Source: Ceratotherium simum simum
Taxonomy: Eukaryota > Chordata > Mammalia > Perissodactyla > Rhinocerotidae
Direction of reading: 5' to 3'
DNA length: 64,000 nucleotides
Assembly (NCBI RefSeq): GCF_000283155.1
Contig: NW_004454197.1
Coordinates: forward strand, 15,812,679-15,876,678
Shown here one piece after another: positions 1-12,125 of the stretch (its first letter is position 1; the number at the start of each line of letters is the position of its first letter). The position numbers and the translations under genes are program-made. A model generated the notes under the pieces. That model was given only the letters and a program-made list of their open reading frames with translations, did not search any database and was not told the DNA's origin.

Positions 1-140
1 TGGGTTGTAATTAGTATTTTGGTGGTGAACATGATGTAATCTATGCAGAAATAGAAGTACAATGATGTACACCTGAAATTTTTACAATGTTATAAACCAG
101 TGTTACTGCAATAAACAAAAAATTTAAAAAAAAAAGAAAG
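1..140 (+). mobile_element. LINE-1 3' end (sense)
   Basis: The stretch reads like the mammalian L1 3' UTR end (GATGTACACCTGAAATTT, then TTATAAACCA, then AATAAAC), followed by an A-rich tail at about 118-140. The reverse complement of the same module appears at the 3' end of the full-length L1 near 30605-30700, which supports the call. It is cut by the window edge. It is the only clearly sense-oriented L1 piece in the window. Confidence 0.75.
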
Positions 141-1794
141 AATTAAAATACTGAACATTGTTGTCACATTAGTTGGGGTGATGGTGATTAGAGATAAACA
201 TTGAAGAGGAGACTGAAAAATACTGATTAATTTCACACTGTTAAGTATGCATATTAAAACATCCAAGATAACCAATAAAACAATAACAGAATATATCTTC
301 CAAAAGAGGGTAAAAAAATGAAACTAGGAAAAAAAAATCATTCCATTGGTAAGCAAAAAAAAATGGAAGAAAAAAGACAGTAAAATGTATAATATAGATA
401 ATATGACAAATCAATCCAAGTATATAAGTAATCATAGTCCAATTTAATAGATTGAGATTTCTCCTAAAAAGGCAAGGATGGATGTGAAGAAATCTAGTAT
501 GTTGTGTTTACAGGAGTCTTTCTTACAGTCCTGCTTACTGTTAGATTGGAATGTGATTTCTTTCATCCTATGACCTGATGCTCAGGCGGGGCCTCCGTGG
601 GCAGGGCAGCTCAGAAGAGAGCAGAGCACAGACCTCCAGGCTCAGCTACATTCTCTGCTCTGTGTCCTGAAGCCCAGCAGGGGTCTGGGCCAATCTCAGC
701 TGGTGGTCCTGAGATGTGAACACTGCAATTTCCCCACCTTTGATTGTCTGTAGGTCCCAATCCAAAAAGATCATCTGCCCTTAAACAGACTTTTGTCTGA
801 AATAAAAAGTTTAGTGGTTTCAACCCAGATTTAATATGTAATGGCACTTTAATTCTCTTGAGATGGGTGCAATTCAGCATGCTTGGGAACTATTGATCAT
901 TCATTCTACAAGGATATAGCACTTCATTTCTTGCTTTCTTCTGGTTCCAGCATGTGGTTTCAACTGAGCAGTCTTCACGCTCACATCAGGTCCCTAAGAA
1001 CCTGGAATACATTGTTTACCCTTTTCCCCTTCAATATGTCATGTTCTTGTTTAAGGGATTTTGAAGCCCCTGCTCACTAATTACTGGCCTCATTAGCTCC
1101 ACTTATACCATCTCATTGTCTCAAAGCTAGAATGTGTCCTCTGCAAGGAGGAAGACTTAAGACTGGTTCTAAAACATAGTTATTCACAGTTATCATCTTG
1201 ACCTACAGCCAACACCGATTTAGTCAGTTTTTTTGAGACAGTCGGTGAACCAGAGCTTTCTTAACCTGACTCTCTCCCATGGCTAAAACCCTGGCTTCAC
1301 GTGAGTTTCCATGTTTTGTCGCCCTGTGCTGCTCCCAGCCACGAAGCAGTTTTGTTCCTTTCTAATCCTCTCAGTACAGCAGCCACAGGTTTTTAAAAAT
1401 GTAAATCTGATTGTGGCTTGTTTCTGCCTCAAATCTTTCTAGGGCCCTTCATCGCCCTTAGGGTGGATGTGTTAGCAGGGTTTACGGAGCACCCCCCTGC
1501 CCCCTCCCCCCACATCCGGCCCAGGATGCAGAGCCAGCGCTGCCTCAGACCACTCATCCTTTCTGTGGGTGGCCCTGCCCTCCCCAGGTTGGAGGGGCAC
1601 CCTGCTGCCTCTACCAGGAAGAGAGTGCCACAGGGGCCACCGCTGCCCCTGTCTTCAGCAGCACCAACCCCGGCTCAATCTGCATGGCCCCTCCCCCTCC
1701 ATGCAAGCACTTTGCCTCACAAGTTCATCCTTCAGGTGCAGCTTCAGTGCCGGTTCCTCTCAGAGCTCCCTCTGGCCTGCTCCCTTTGCTACTT

Positions 1795-1905
1795 CTATGC
1801 TTGTGAGTGCTCAATAATAGGATCTACCTCACAGAATTCCAAGGGTGGTTGTGAGCACCAAATGAGATAGTGTATGTAAAGAGCTTAGCAAACAGTCTAA
1901 CATGG
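1795..1905 (+). repeat. MIR-like fragment
   Basis: Resembles the distal MIR body: a 'tacctcacag' motif, a GGTTGTGAG-like core, then AAATGAGATA and AAAGAGCTTAGCA. Diverged, as expected for a mammal-wide SINE. Confidence 0.6.
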
Positions 1906-2409
1906 AAGCACAACGGTTTCCTTTGCCCGTAGATTTCCTTATTGTATCACTCTGCATAGTTCATCCTATGATGACCTTGAACTTCACTGGATAGGATTAG
2001 GCCTGACTCATTCATAGCTGTATCCCCAGTGCTTAATAGAGTACAGACCACAGAGGAGATGTTGGGTAGATTTTGTGCAATGACTGAGTGAATGAACGGA
2101 TACATTTTCAAAATTTATATGCAAATCTTTAAAAAAGTCTAATTATTAAAGAATTAGGGAAAATTCATTGCATTTTGGTTAGCTATGTCAGAGAAAACCA
2201 GTTTTCCCTATCTAAGTCAGATAGATGACTCCCAATAGGAAATTTAGCCTTTACTTCCAGCTAATGCCTACCAGGACATTTGACAGCACTGGTTCTTAAG
2301 AGCTTGACTCCATGGAAGCCAATGCATTGGTGGTTTAGCTTCCAATATCTTTTTCTGGCCTTCAGGGAAGAAGTTGAATAATTCTGTTTGCGTTTTAGGG
2401 TTAGCAAGT

Positions 2410-2480
2410 CTTGTTTGTAAATAAGCAACTAATGAACTGTGTGACCTAGGCCGATCCCTTAACCCCTTTGGCTGTTGATC
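2410..2480 (+). repeat. MIR-like fragment (proximal part)
   Basis: A short match to the MIR segment 'ctgtgtgacct', followed by a diverged 'ccttaaccc' region. It ends about 75 bp upstream of the exon acceptor. Confidence 0.45.
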
Positions 2481-2538
2481 TAGATGCCTGCTGATAGGCC
2501 TTTTGCAGAGATAGTTCCTGAGTCAGTGGTAAGCCTGA

Positions 2539-2796
<258 letters not shown>

Positions 2797-4194
2797 TGAT
2801 GTACCTCAGCTCTGGCTGAGCACTCTTGCCCACCAACTTTAATGACTAGAACTCTGTCATTTGCTGAAATTGAAACCAGTCGACCGGGCAGTGCCTCTGA
2901 GCAGCGTCAGCAGGCGTTTATGCCCACTGTCAGCAGACAGGGCATATCAACTCACTGGGTGCCTCTTGTGTTGAAAAGTCACATGCTTAGGGAGTAAGGA
3001 GAGTCCTTTCTCTGAGGCTTCTGTGACGACTGTTTCGTGGAGGATGGGTTCACAGGGCAGGACTGGGGATGGAGTCTTCCTGTGGCGAGTCATCATTTTG
3101 ATGACTGTTTTAAGTTCTTCTCTGTCAGAAGTCAATAATATGGACATGGCTCTTGTGAAACAACTAGGGACCGTCCCAGCTCATCTGTTGAATGCTGAGG
3201 CTTAGGTCAACCAGGACACTGTTGGAGTTGCAGACAAGCAGGGAGGGGCAAGAGGGCAGGCCCGTCACTTGCCCACCTATTCCATTCCTTCCAAGATGAG
3301 ACTACAGTTCCATGGTTAGTCCTTCCACCACTCCCTCGGCATAGGTGCAATCTCTGGTAGCTTCTCTTGGCGCCTGGGAGTAGGATGTGGAGCTGTGACC
3401 TGTCGTGAGAGGTGGATTTCTCCCTGGATGATTGCGGTAACAATGAAGCACTGTGGAGACTGTCTGTTGGGCCCAGAATCCGCTTCTCCATTAGGAATAT
3501 CATGCACAAGAAAACTTTCATTTGATGCTTGGTGGGAGCCACATAACAGAAGGAAATTTCTCCCAATTGGGTTTGTGAAAATTGTCCAGAAGTTTCTGCA
3601 CGTAATATGCTTGCCATTCAGCACTTGAAACTAGTTGCACCTTCTTTACCCAGCCAGGTGAAAGGAGTGCAAATCAGTGTTGCAGGACAGAGATAGCTGT
3701 ATCTGCCACCTTAGTATCAGTCCCACCCCAGGACATTTTTGGATCACTTTCTCAGGGGGCACACATTTTGGGGAGGGAAATTATTAGAATCTCTGGAGTG
3801 GGCTGGGTACATATGTAATTTGCCAAAGCATCGATTCCATTCTATAGTCTTAAATTGGGGGGGGAGGGGAACATGTCCCAACAGACGGTAAACACTAGAA
3901 ATATGTTCTTGGTTGATGAAGAAACACAGAAGACACTGTGATTTTAGCTGGAGTAACTCCCACTCTCCCCATGTCCACTGCTGCGGCGAGCCATCAAAAT
4001 GTCTGGGGTATTTCTAAGGCGGTGAAGGGTTGGCCAAGAGAGTGGACCAAAGGCCTCTGCAGGACCCGTGGACTTGAGAGCCTAGGGCATGTGGGCCAGG
4101 GGTGGAAGGTGCTTGATGCAAGGTTTTATATTTTTGGATGCTCTGGCCTGTTCTGCCTTCCTCCTGTAGGGGAGGAAGAGAATTCCTCCAGCTT

Positions 4195-4910
4195 CTAGGT
4201 CCTTCTGGCTGGGCTACAAATTAAATTGTGTGAGACAGAATAACAGGAGAAAATCAAACAAAACTTTATAACATGTATACATGGGAGAAACCCAGGAAAC
4301 TGCGTAACTCAGCATTCTGGCCGAGGTTGTCATTTTAAATAGTATCTTTAGCTAAAGACAAAGGAGGATGATGGCCGTAGTGGTTTGGGACTTCAAGGGA
4401 GAGGAAGGCAATTCACATGGAGATGGAAAAGCAAATGTTTGGTAAACAGAACTTTGATAAGGATGGGCTTAGCAAGGACCCTCACAGTCTACCCATACCT
4501 AGAGTTATCTATGGTGATGGCCCATCCTGGGGACAGGGCGTTTATCTTAAATTCTTTTTTTTTTTTTTTTTTTTTGTGAGGAAGATCAACCCTGAGCTAA
4601 CATCCATGCCAATCCTCCTATTTTTGCTGAGGAAGACTGGCCCTGGGCTAACATCTGTGCCCATCTTCCTCTACTTTATATGGGACGCTGCCACAGTGTG
4701 GCCTGACAAGCGGTGTGTCGGTGCACACCCGGGATCCGAACCCGGGCCGCCAGCAGCAGAGTGCACGCACTTAACTGCTACGCCACTGGGCCAGCTCTAT
4801 CTTAAATTCTTTTAGGCAGTTAGGGGGAAGGCCAAAGTTTCTTTCAGAGTCTTTTGTTGTTAAAAACAATCAAGCCAAGGTAAAGAGACACATTTTAGGG
4901 TGGCTGGTTC
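4195..4910. mobile_element. LTR-like block split by an ERE insertion (family uncertain)
   Basis: The sequence before (4195-4558) and after (4798-4910) the ERE reads as one interrupted repeat: an A-rich part with 'acaggagaaaatcaaac', then 'catgggagaaaccc', then 'cttaaattcttt' and a final part. It resembles mammalian endogenous-retrovirus LTR-type repeats from memory, but family, orientation and exact ends are not certain. No retroviral coding region is present beside it, so if it is an LTR it would be a solitary one. Confidence 0.4.
4559..4797 (-). mobile_element. ERE SINE
   Basis: tRNA-derived perissodactyl SINE in reverse orientation. A long T run (the A tail on the other strand) is followed by two 'gctaacatc' repeats, then the tRNA-like head with GGATCCGAACCCGGG (B-box region) and an end in GGGCCAGCTC. 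A 16-bp target-site duplication, TATCTTAAATTCTTTT, is seen at 4543-4558 and 4798-4813. Confidence 0.93.
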
Positions 4911-5233
4911 TGATCCCCCACACTCCTGTCTGGAGTTTGGAAGAAGAGGTGAGAGCCAAGTGAGGTCTTCTGTATTTATCACCTCTGCTCCCTATGTGGG
5001 TGGCAGTGTGGTGAGATGATATGGCTCGGGCCGTGTGTGCCTGTCCCCACATCCCCACCTGGGGCAGGGAGGAGAGGGGAACCCCATCACTCTTTGGGGC
5101 CAGACCCGGGGAGGGTCTCACTCCCTGGAAGGTCTCCCCAGGTTGTCTCTCCTTGACAGGCTTTGTCATTCTCCAAGGACACGCCAGCCTTGCCCCCGCC
5201 CTGCCTCATATCCCCCATCTGTTTTCCCCGTTC

Positions 5234-5457
5234 TTTTTTTTTCGTAAAGGGATTTTGTTTGTTCGTTAGCTTCTGAGGAAGATTCACCCTGAGCTAACAT
5301 CTGCGCCAATCTTCCTCCCTTGTTTTGTATGTGGGACACCGGCACAGCATGGCTGGTGAGTGGAGTAGGTCTGTGCCTGGGATCCGAACCAGTGAACCCT
5401 GGGCCGCCAAAGCAGAGCACATGGAAACTTAACCACTCAGCCACAGGGCCAGGCCCC
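5234..5457 (-). mobile_element. ERE SINE (diverged)
   Basis: Reverse-oriented ERE. A broken T-rich tail precedes 'gaggaagattcaccctgag', and one 'gctaacatc' unit follows. The head has GGATCCGAACC with a small insertion, and it ends at GGGCCAGGCCCC. Target-site duplication is not convincing (perhaps TTTTCCC). More diverged than its neighbour at 4559. Confidence 0.88.
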
Positions 5458-5931
5458 ATTTTCCCAGATCTTGCTTAGTCATACTACACTTCTGCTTGAG
5501 GAGCAAAGGAGGGGCCACTTCTCACTGTACAAACGTGTGCTGCACAGGTTGGGGATGGAGGGGGAGGGGAAAGTGTCTCGTCAAGACACTTGACCTGTGA
5601 TTACTCGTTTTGCCGTGGACTAAAAGGTACAGGGGAGCTCTCTGATAACACATCAGACACAATGGATGCAAAGAATCTGTCCTGGAAGACAAGAGATAAA
5701 GAGAGAATGTCGGTACTGATGAGGGATACAGTAGAGGGTATTCTAAAATGACACACACCTGTTAAGAGGGTAAACAAAGCCACAGCTCTGAGGTGTGTGG
5801 CTCATCGTCATCAAATGTGGTGGATGCAATATCAGACCTAGAACCCTGGCCTCCCTACCTTTCTCTGTTCCTGCTGAGACCCAGTACTACATAAAGAGCA
5901 AGATTTAAGAGCGACATCACAGAGATCTTGT

Positions 5932-6456
5932 GGTGATAGTAGCAGTAGTAGTAGTAATAGTGGTAGCAGCATAGTAGCAGTAGCAGCATCAGCAGTAGTA
6001 GTAGCAGTAGTATTAGTAGCAGTAGCAGCAGTAGTAGTAGCAGTAATGGTAGAGGCAGTGTAGTAGCAGTAGCAGCATCAGCAATAGTAGTAGCAGTAGT
6101 GTTAGCAGTAGCGATAGCAGTATTAGTAACAGTAGCAGCAGCAGCAGTAGTAGTGGTAGCAATAGTAGAAGCAGCGTAGTAGCAGTAGCAGCATCAGCAG
6201 TAGTAGTAGCAGTAGCATTAGTAGCAGTAGCGATAGTGGGATTAGTAACAGTAACAGCAGTAGTAGTAGTAGTAATAGTAGCAGCAGCGTAATAGCAGTA
6301 GTATTAATAGCAATAGTGATAGTAGTAGCAACAGTAGTATTAGTAATAGTAGCAGTAGTACTAGTAATAGTAGCAGTAGCAGCAGTAGCTGTAGTAGTAT
6401 TAGTAGCAGTAGCAGTATTAGTATTAGTAGTAATAGTAGCAGCAGCAGCAGCAGCA
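5932..6456 (+). repeat. Interrupted AGY trinucleotide array (AGT/AGC, compound)
   Basis: About 525 bp made almost wholly of AGT and AGC triplets, with interruptions such as ATC, ATT, GAT and AAT that keep the period of three. A longer module beginning TAGTAGCAGTAGCAGCATCA recurs at 5972, 6061 and 6177, with a diverged copy near 6290. This gives larger spacings of about 89-116 bp on top of the triplets. It ends in six CAG-type units and abuts a MIR. Because the period holds, open frames cross it in several readings (Leu-rich on minus, Val/Ala-rich on plus); these are products of the repeat. Confidence 0.95.
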
Positions 6457-6458
6457 CA

Positions 6459-6660
6459 GAAGCCAGATTGCCTGGGTTCAAATCCCAGTAACTCTAGTTA
6501 CTATTTAATTTATTATTTTTTATTTGTCATTCTGTACCTCAGTTTCCTCCTCTATAAGTTGGGGATTAAAATGTGACCTATCCTTTAGAGTCATAATGAA
6601 AATTAAATGAGAGAGCATGTAGAGAGCATTTAGAACAAGGCTGAGTTCCTAACAGGATCG
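6459..6660 (+). repeat. MIR element
   Basis: A nearly complete MIR body: 'gcctgggttcaaatccca' tRNA-like region, core, 'cctcagtttcctc', then 'ataatgaaaattaaatgag' and 'tttagaac'. It starts exactly where the trinucleotide array ends. Confidence 0.8.
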
Positions 6661-8968
6661 TGATAGAGGAGGTAGCCAGGTATGTTGAGGGTTTCTGGGA
6701 AGGCTGAACATGGCCTCACTTTTTGTGTGCTATAGTCCACCTATATTCCTGAGCATGCTCTTGAAAAGCATCAGAGCAGGTGGGAGAGCAGCTCCCGTAG
6801 GTCCAGCCCCTTATCATGCGTGTCGTGCACCACTTACTGTCCACATCGCTCACGCGGGCACTCAGTCAGAGCTGCCTTGTGTGGGAGAGGAGAGGCCATG
6901 TCTTTGAGACCCACTTAGCCCCTCATACAAGACCTGCTCATTAGAGACCCTTGTCAAGGACTGATGGAGTGGATCTGTTAAGAATGCAGGTCTTAACACA
7001 AGTTCAGCTGTCCTTAGAAGCCTCTTTATACATCTATAAATAAAATACTTTATTAAAGGCATCTCTATCTCCATTTGTTGCATCTGCTTCCTTGTGCGGG
7101 GGTTGACGAGAGGGAAATGTGGATTTATTTACTCATCCTGCCCAACAACCGTTTGGGCAGCTTGTAGATTCATCTCATTTGCAAGCCATTCCTTTCAAGT
7201 TTCCTCAGTAGCTATTACCACTTCTTTCTTTCTTAATGACACTGTAGAAGGCAGGCTAATTTCTACTAGCCTCTAGCTGTGAGATTTATAGAGAAGACTC
7301 TAACATGTTTAGAACAACCAACTTAAGGAAAAAAACCACATTTATGTCATGCATTATTAACTTTGTATTGAGGAAATTAATGAAAATCCTTTTGGAGATG
7401 GAGCTCTCAAGTCCATCTTTAGTTCCTTTAGTTCCTCTCCCAGACAGCTGCTCTTGGGATGATAATTCTGGGTTAGAAGTTTTCATGAGGACCATCCGGA
7501 ACAGGGAATTTTTACAAGGTCATCCATCTCTCTGCTTCTGCACCGAGCTGGTCTCAGAAACTCCATCTTCTTCTGTTAGACCTGTGGTCAGGGCTTTTTG
7601 TGCTCCACAACCAACCACGTGCTGTTATAGCTGATCAGTTTGGTCCCTATTCAGTAGAGAGACAGTCCTTTGGATGAAAAATACCTAAATAAGTGGTTGC
7701 TAGTGGCTACAAAAGCATCGCATTGGCTGGTGGGCAGGACTGTTGTTTATTTTTCCTACCAAGCACTGTCTTATTTGGGTGTTTCTCATTCTGATTTTCT
7801 TGACAAGTTAGTTTAGGGTTTGTCTGACTCAGCTAGTTAATAAGAGTGATAACCAGTCCCTAAGAACCCTGAGACTTTGCTAGGATTTCGCGGGCAGCCT
7901 TGCTCAGAGGGAATCTGTAACCAATTCGGTCTTCAGAACGATGCTGCCTGGCGACTTCAGAGCTGCAATTGAAGAAGCAGACATATTGTCACACCGCCAC
8001 TCTATTTATATTCAAATGTGTTTTCAGAGGGGGACAGACAAGTGATATAAGCTGTGTTGTCTGGTCACCGTGGAGCCTGAGCCTTGAATGAAGCTGTGGG
8101 GGCTAATGTGGTGTTATTAGAAAATGCGCCCTCAGGTTGGAATTTTTCTTCTTTGTGCGTTTTAACATTGTTGAACGGCTTGATAGGTGGCATCGTTCCT
8201 CCCACGCTCAATCTATAAACGCATTTCAGAACCCCCGCCCCCCTCACGAGGCCCTATTTCTTTAAGATGCTCTGTACTCTTCCCTGGCTGCCAGTTTTCC
8301 GTCAACCCGCTAGTAGAATCCCTTCTCTGGAGCAGCACTGAGCACCCCCGGTGGAAGCCGCCTTGCACTGCATTTCACTTTCACTGGTTTCCTTCACCCT
8401 GAAGACCCAGATGGAACGTTTAGCCACCAGAGTGGAGAAGCATGGTCATTGATGCCTCTGTCAGAGACAACTGCACAGGTGGTCTCCTTGGGTGCAACTG
8501 GTTGCTGGTCTGGCGGCAGGTGGTCAGGTGTGCATTTGGAGCCCAGAGAGCCTCCGGTATGGACAGATGCCCCTCCCCACTCTCCGCATCACCCCCTCCG
8601 GTTCAGCAATGAGCAGAGCTCTCTGTCTCCTTTGCCCTCTGCCACCATCTGCTCCCTCCTCGGGCCTGGCCGTGGTGCCCTGTCTCAGGACAGGTGGGCT
8701 GGCAGCAGTTTGGCAGAGAGGCCTCGCCTGGGGATGGATTTCTCAAGCTGTGACATCTGGGCATCAGCTTGTCCTCCCAGCTGGACCGTCTGCCGGCTGC
8801 TTGTCTGACTTTGCTGGATGACCAGAGCCTGTCTGAGGATCTGGTCAGAGGTCAGTTCCTGCTGTTGCCTCTGTGAGGTCTCCGTGAACAGTCTACATCA
8901 CGTGATTAATGATGGAGGCAAGAGAAAACTGGTCTCCTTAGAAGCCTGGAGAAAATGCAGCCTTTCTT

Positions 8969-9169
8969 TTTTTTTTTATTTATTTTTCCCCCCAAAGCCC
9001 CAGTAGATAGTTATATGTCATAGCTGCACATCCTTCTAGTTGCTGTACGTGGGACGCGGCCTCAGCGTGGCCGGAGAAGCGGTGCGTTGGTGCGCGCCCA
9101 GGATCCGAACCCGGGCCGCCAGCAGCGGAGCGCACGCACTTAACCGCTAAACCACGGGGCCGGCCCGAG
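8969..9169 (-). mobile_element. ERE SINE (second subfamily type)
   Basis: Reverse-oriented. Its tail-side module differs from the other type: 'aaagccccagtagatagtt', then a 'gcacatccttctagttgctg' module, with no 'gagctaacatc' repeats. The tRNA-like head with GGATCCGAACCCGGGCC and the CGGGGCCGGCCC end are very well kept. Target-site duplication TGCAGCCTTTCTT at 8956-8968 and 9170-9182 is perfect, which suggests a young insertion. Confidence 0.94.
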
Positions 9170-10534
9170 TGCAGCCTTTCTTAATGAAAACGTTTCCCGC
9201 GATTCCAGCTTTGGTGTGGGGCAGATAATGGTCTAGCGGTGAGGTGCAGCTGGCCCGGGTTGCTCTGACCCTGGCCTGCCACGCATCTTCCTTTACCCTC
9301 AAGGATGATTCTTACCTTGATAATGTTGATGGACAGCAAGTCCCTGGGCCCCTGGAGAATAAAGGAGACATGGCTGGAGCACCCTAATGCGACTTGCTTA
9401 AATTCTCAGATTTGCTGCAGAGACACCTGCGCAGAGTGTAGGGATGGCAGACAGCTGGCTACACAGCAGGACCACCATCTTCCAGAGGCCTCTCCCTTCC
9501 AGTCTGACGGGGTGGGCACAGGCTGACAGGTCTCAGCCTGCTGAGGTCCAGATAGGACTGTAAGCAAACAGTTCTCCTGAAGAGCTCGGTACTTTTCACA
9601 GGGGCTTATATTTCCATTACTCTTGGCCCTAATCCTGCTTCTGAGGACTCAGTAAGCAAGCAGATCATCTGAGCTTCTGATGGCGCTGCCTCCACCCCAC
9701 CCGGTGCTGACCAGATGGGAAATCAGTGCCTGTCCTGGTTTCCACAAGACAAGAAATCCAGGTCTCAGAGATGCTGTCATACATAGTGAGAGTTGTGATG
9801 GGCATTTGCATTGTTGCTGCACAAACAGCCTCTCATGTGCCAAGTCCCCTCCTGCTAGGGAATCTTCTCTGCTTGCCCTCCCTCCCTGCCAGTGCCCTAT
9901 CCTCTCTCCACATCTTGCTGGCTTCCCTATCCACCCTCTATTTTGTCCTCCTGAGTCTTAACTCCAAAGTAAATTCTCCTTATTTTCTCAGAAAGTCAAT
10001 TTAACAATCTTACTGGTAGCCTTTGCTCCTGCTGACACAAGGTATATTCCTAAATAAAATATAGTTACTGGTGAAATGGGAATTCTCATGCTAACCCTTA
10101 AAAAATAAAATCTATTTTTCCATCCCTCGTCCTCATGTGGTTGTCTTTAATTATCCAGCAGCCAGGAGTGTCTACCTGGATTTCTCCTGAGCTGCAAGTC
10201 ATGAGCTTATGGCTGAATTCTCTCTTCTGCCTCCCAGAGATGTGCTCCCACTTCCTCTATTTCCCTTCTGAGGACCTACTTCTTGCGTAGGTAATTGGCT
10301 TTGGAAATGCAAGCCTTGCCTGGACTCCCCCATCTTATGGAAATACATACCCCAGATTCTGATTGGAGATGGACAATTCCACATGGAGTATACCCATGCA
10401 GAGCTCCCATATCCTTCCCCAGCGTGGCTTCTATCCTGCATCACTTGTGTTCTAAGAGGCATCGTCTTTGCAAATACCTTGACATTTCTTTACCTTAGTG
10501 TTTTTTCTAAGAACAGATTTAAACTATTTATCCA

Positions 10535-10965
10535 ACCTTCATTAATTCCACAAACACCCATAAGCACTTATGTGCCAGTTCCTATGTTAGACATCTTGCA
10601 AATGTTCTGTCTCTTAATTCTCACAAACTCCAAATAAGTTGAGAATTTTAATCTCCGTTTTGTAGCATGTTCCAGTCAGGGAGAATGGCATATACAGAGG
10701 CCTGGGGAAGCAGAGACAGAGTTCAGTGTGTCTGAAGCAAGGGATGAGAGGCAAGACTTGTTGGGAGGTCAATCGGAGAGGAGGGCAGCTGCCAGGATGC
10801 TGAGGGTGGAGATGTGGACAGGGCAGGATGTGCATCTGAGAAAGACAACTCTGTGCAGGGTGGAAGTGGAGGTCCTGAGGCTGGAGACAAAATAACCAGT
10901 GGTTACTGTCTGCCTAGGGAGAAATGAGGGCATCTGAACTGTGCTGTGGCCATGGGAGGTGACCA
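10535..10965. repeat. Ancient MIR/L2-age repeat block
   Basis: The 5' part reads like the common 'cattaattccacaaac...cacttatgtgccagttcctatg' class of mammal-wide repeats. The later G-rich part, with 'cagaggcctgggg' and 'agcaagggatgagaggca', belongs to the same class as the blocks at 52340-52650, 56710-57130 and 58540-58830. The exact family cannot be set by eye. Confidence 0.5.
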
Positions 10966-11994
10966 TGTAGAAAGGACATAAGGAGCTTCCCCAGGACTGA
11001 AACCTCTAAGCCTGGGCAGGGGATGGGCAACAGGTGACACAGTGCCGAGCATGGCGCCTCCCACCGGTGCTGGGCTGCAGCCGATCCCTGTTCTAGTCAT
11101 ATTTTGCTTGCCTCCGCCCTCCCCTGCTCACCTGCGTCGTCTCCTCGTTGTAGGACTGGCTGCACGGGAGCCTCCTGTGGCTGAGCCAGCCCTGCAGTGC
11201 AAATGTCAGGCCTTTGACTGCAATGGGCCAAGCCGCCTCCCTTTCGGGAACCTGGCTCAGGGCATTATGAAGGCCCCCACTCTGGGCCTTCGTGGATCAG
11301 CACCTTTTATGGAACACCCCTGGAGCAGGGAACTGACCTTTCCCTCAAAGGGCAACCCTGCAACACCTCAGGGCATGCAGCCCTGAAAGGCCCTGTGGAG
11401 GCCCAGTGGGTTGTGGCAGCCATGACTTTGCCGCTGGGGCCCGGAGAAGGCCAGGGACATGTGCCCAGGAGCGCAGATTTCAGGCAGGGTTGGGGATGTA
11501 ATGCTCAGGGCTGATCCTTGCTCAGTCTTTGGACCCACAAGCTGCAGAAGCCAGAGACTACCCCTGTTCATCCTTGAAAAGCTTTCGGACCAAGGGGCAT
11601 TGGGGGAGAGGGCAAGTGCTGTTCGCAGATACAAGTTTGTTCTCCCAGTAGTCTCCATGCTCCTGTGTGCCAGATCTGTGCTGGGTCCCAGCGACTGGAC
11701 ACATCCCTGGAGGAGCTCTCAGCTCACCCACATTGAAATCAAGAGTCTGCTTGGGTCCTTTACTTCTCTTTCCATTCCTTTCTGTCTCTGCTCCCTCCCA
11801 AACCAAAAATGCAAGCAAAGAGCTTAGGACAGTACTTGGCACACAGGGGTATCCCATCTGCGTTTCACAGGGGGACTGCCCTACTGCCCCCTCCAGGGCC
11901 ACTGATCACATTGTATATTATTGTCATCAATTTAAGTCTAGAGTGTTAAATGATTTGTTCAACAGCACTCAACAATTGAGAGCAAATGGAGATT

Positions 11995-12125
11995 CCATTC
12001 ACCCATTCAATAAGCGTTTATTGAGTGCTTGCTATATGCGTGCACTGCTGTTGACACTGGGCACACAACAGTGAGCAAAGCAGGTTGTGATGAATCCAAA
12101 GCTCTTGCTCATCCTACCAGGCCAC
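11995..12125. repeat. Ancient MIR/L2-age repeat fragment
   Basis: The run 'cattcaataagcgtttatt', 'gagtgcttgctatatgcgtg' and 'cacaacagtgagcaaa' matches the widespread mammalian repeat with that layout. Family name uncertain. Confidence 0.55.

Noticed and set aside
4730..4797. tRNA-like segment with a B-box-type GGATCCGAACCCGGG
   Set aside because: This and similar segments in the other EREs are the tRNA-derived SINE heads, not functional tRNA genes.
6242..6481. Leucine-rich minus-strand frame that looks like a membrane protein
   Set aside because: It is a translation of the AGY trinucleotide array, not a gene.
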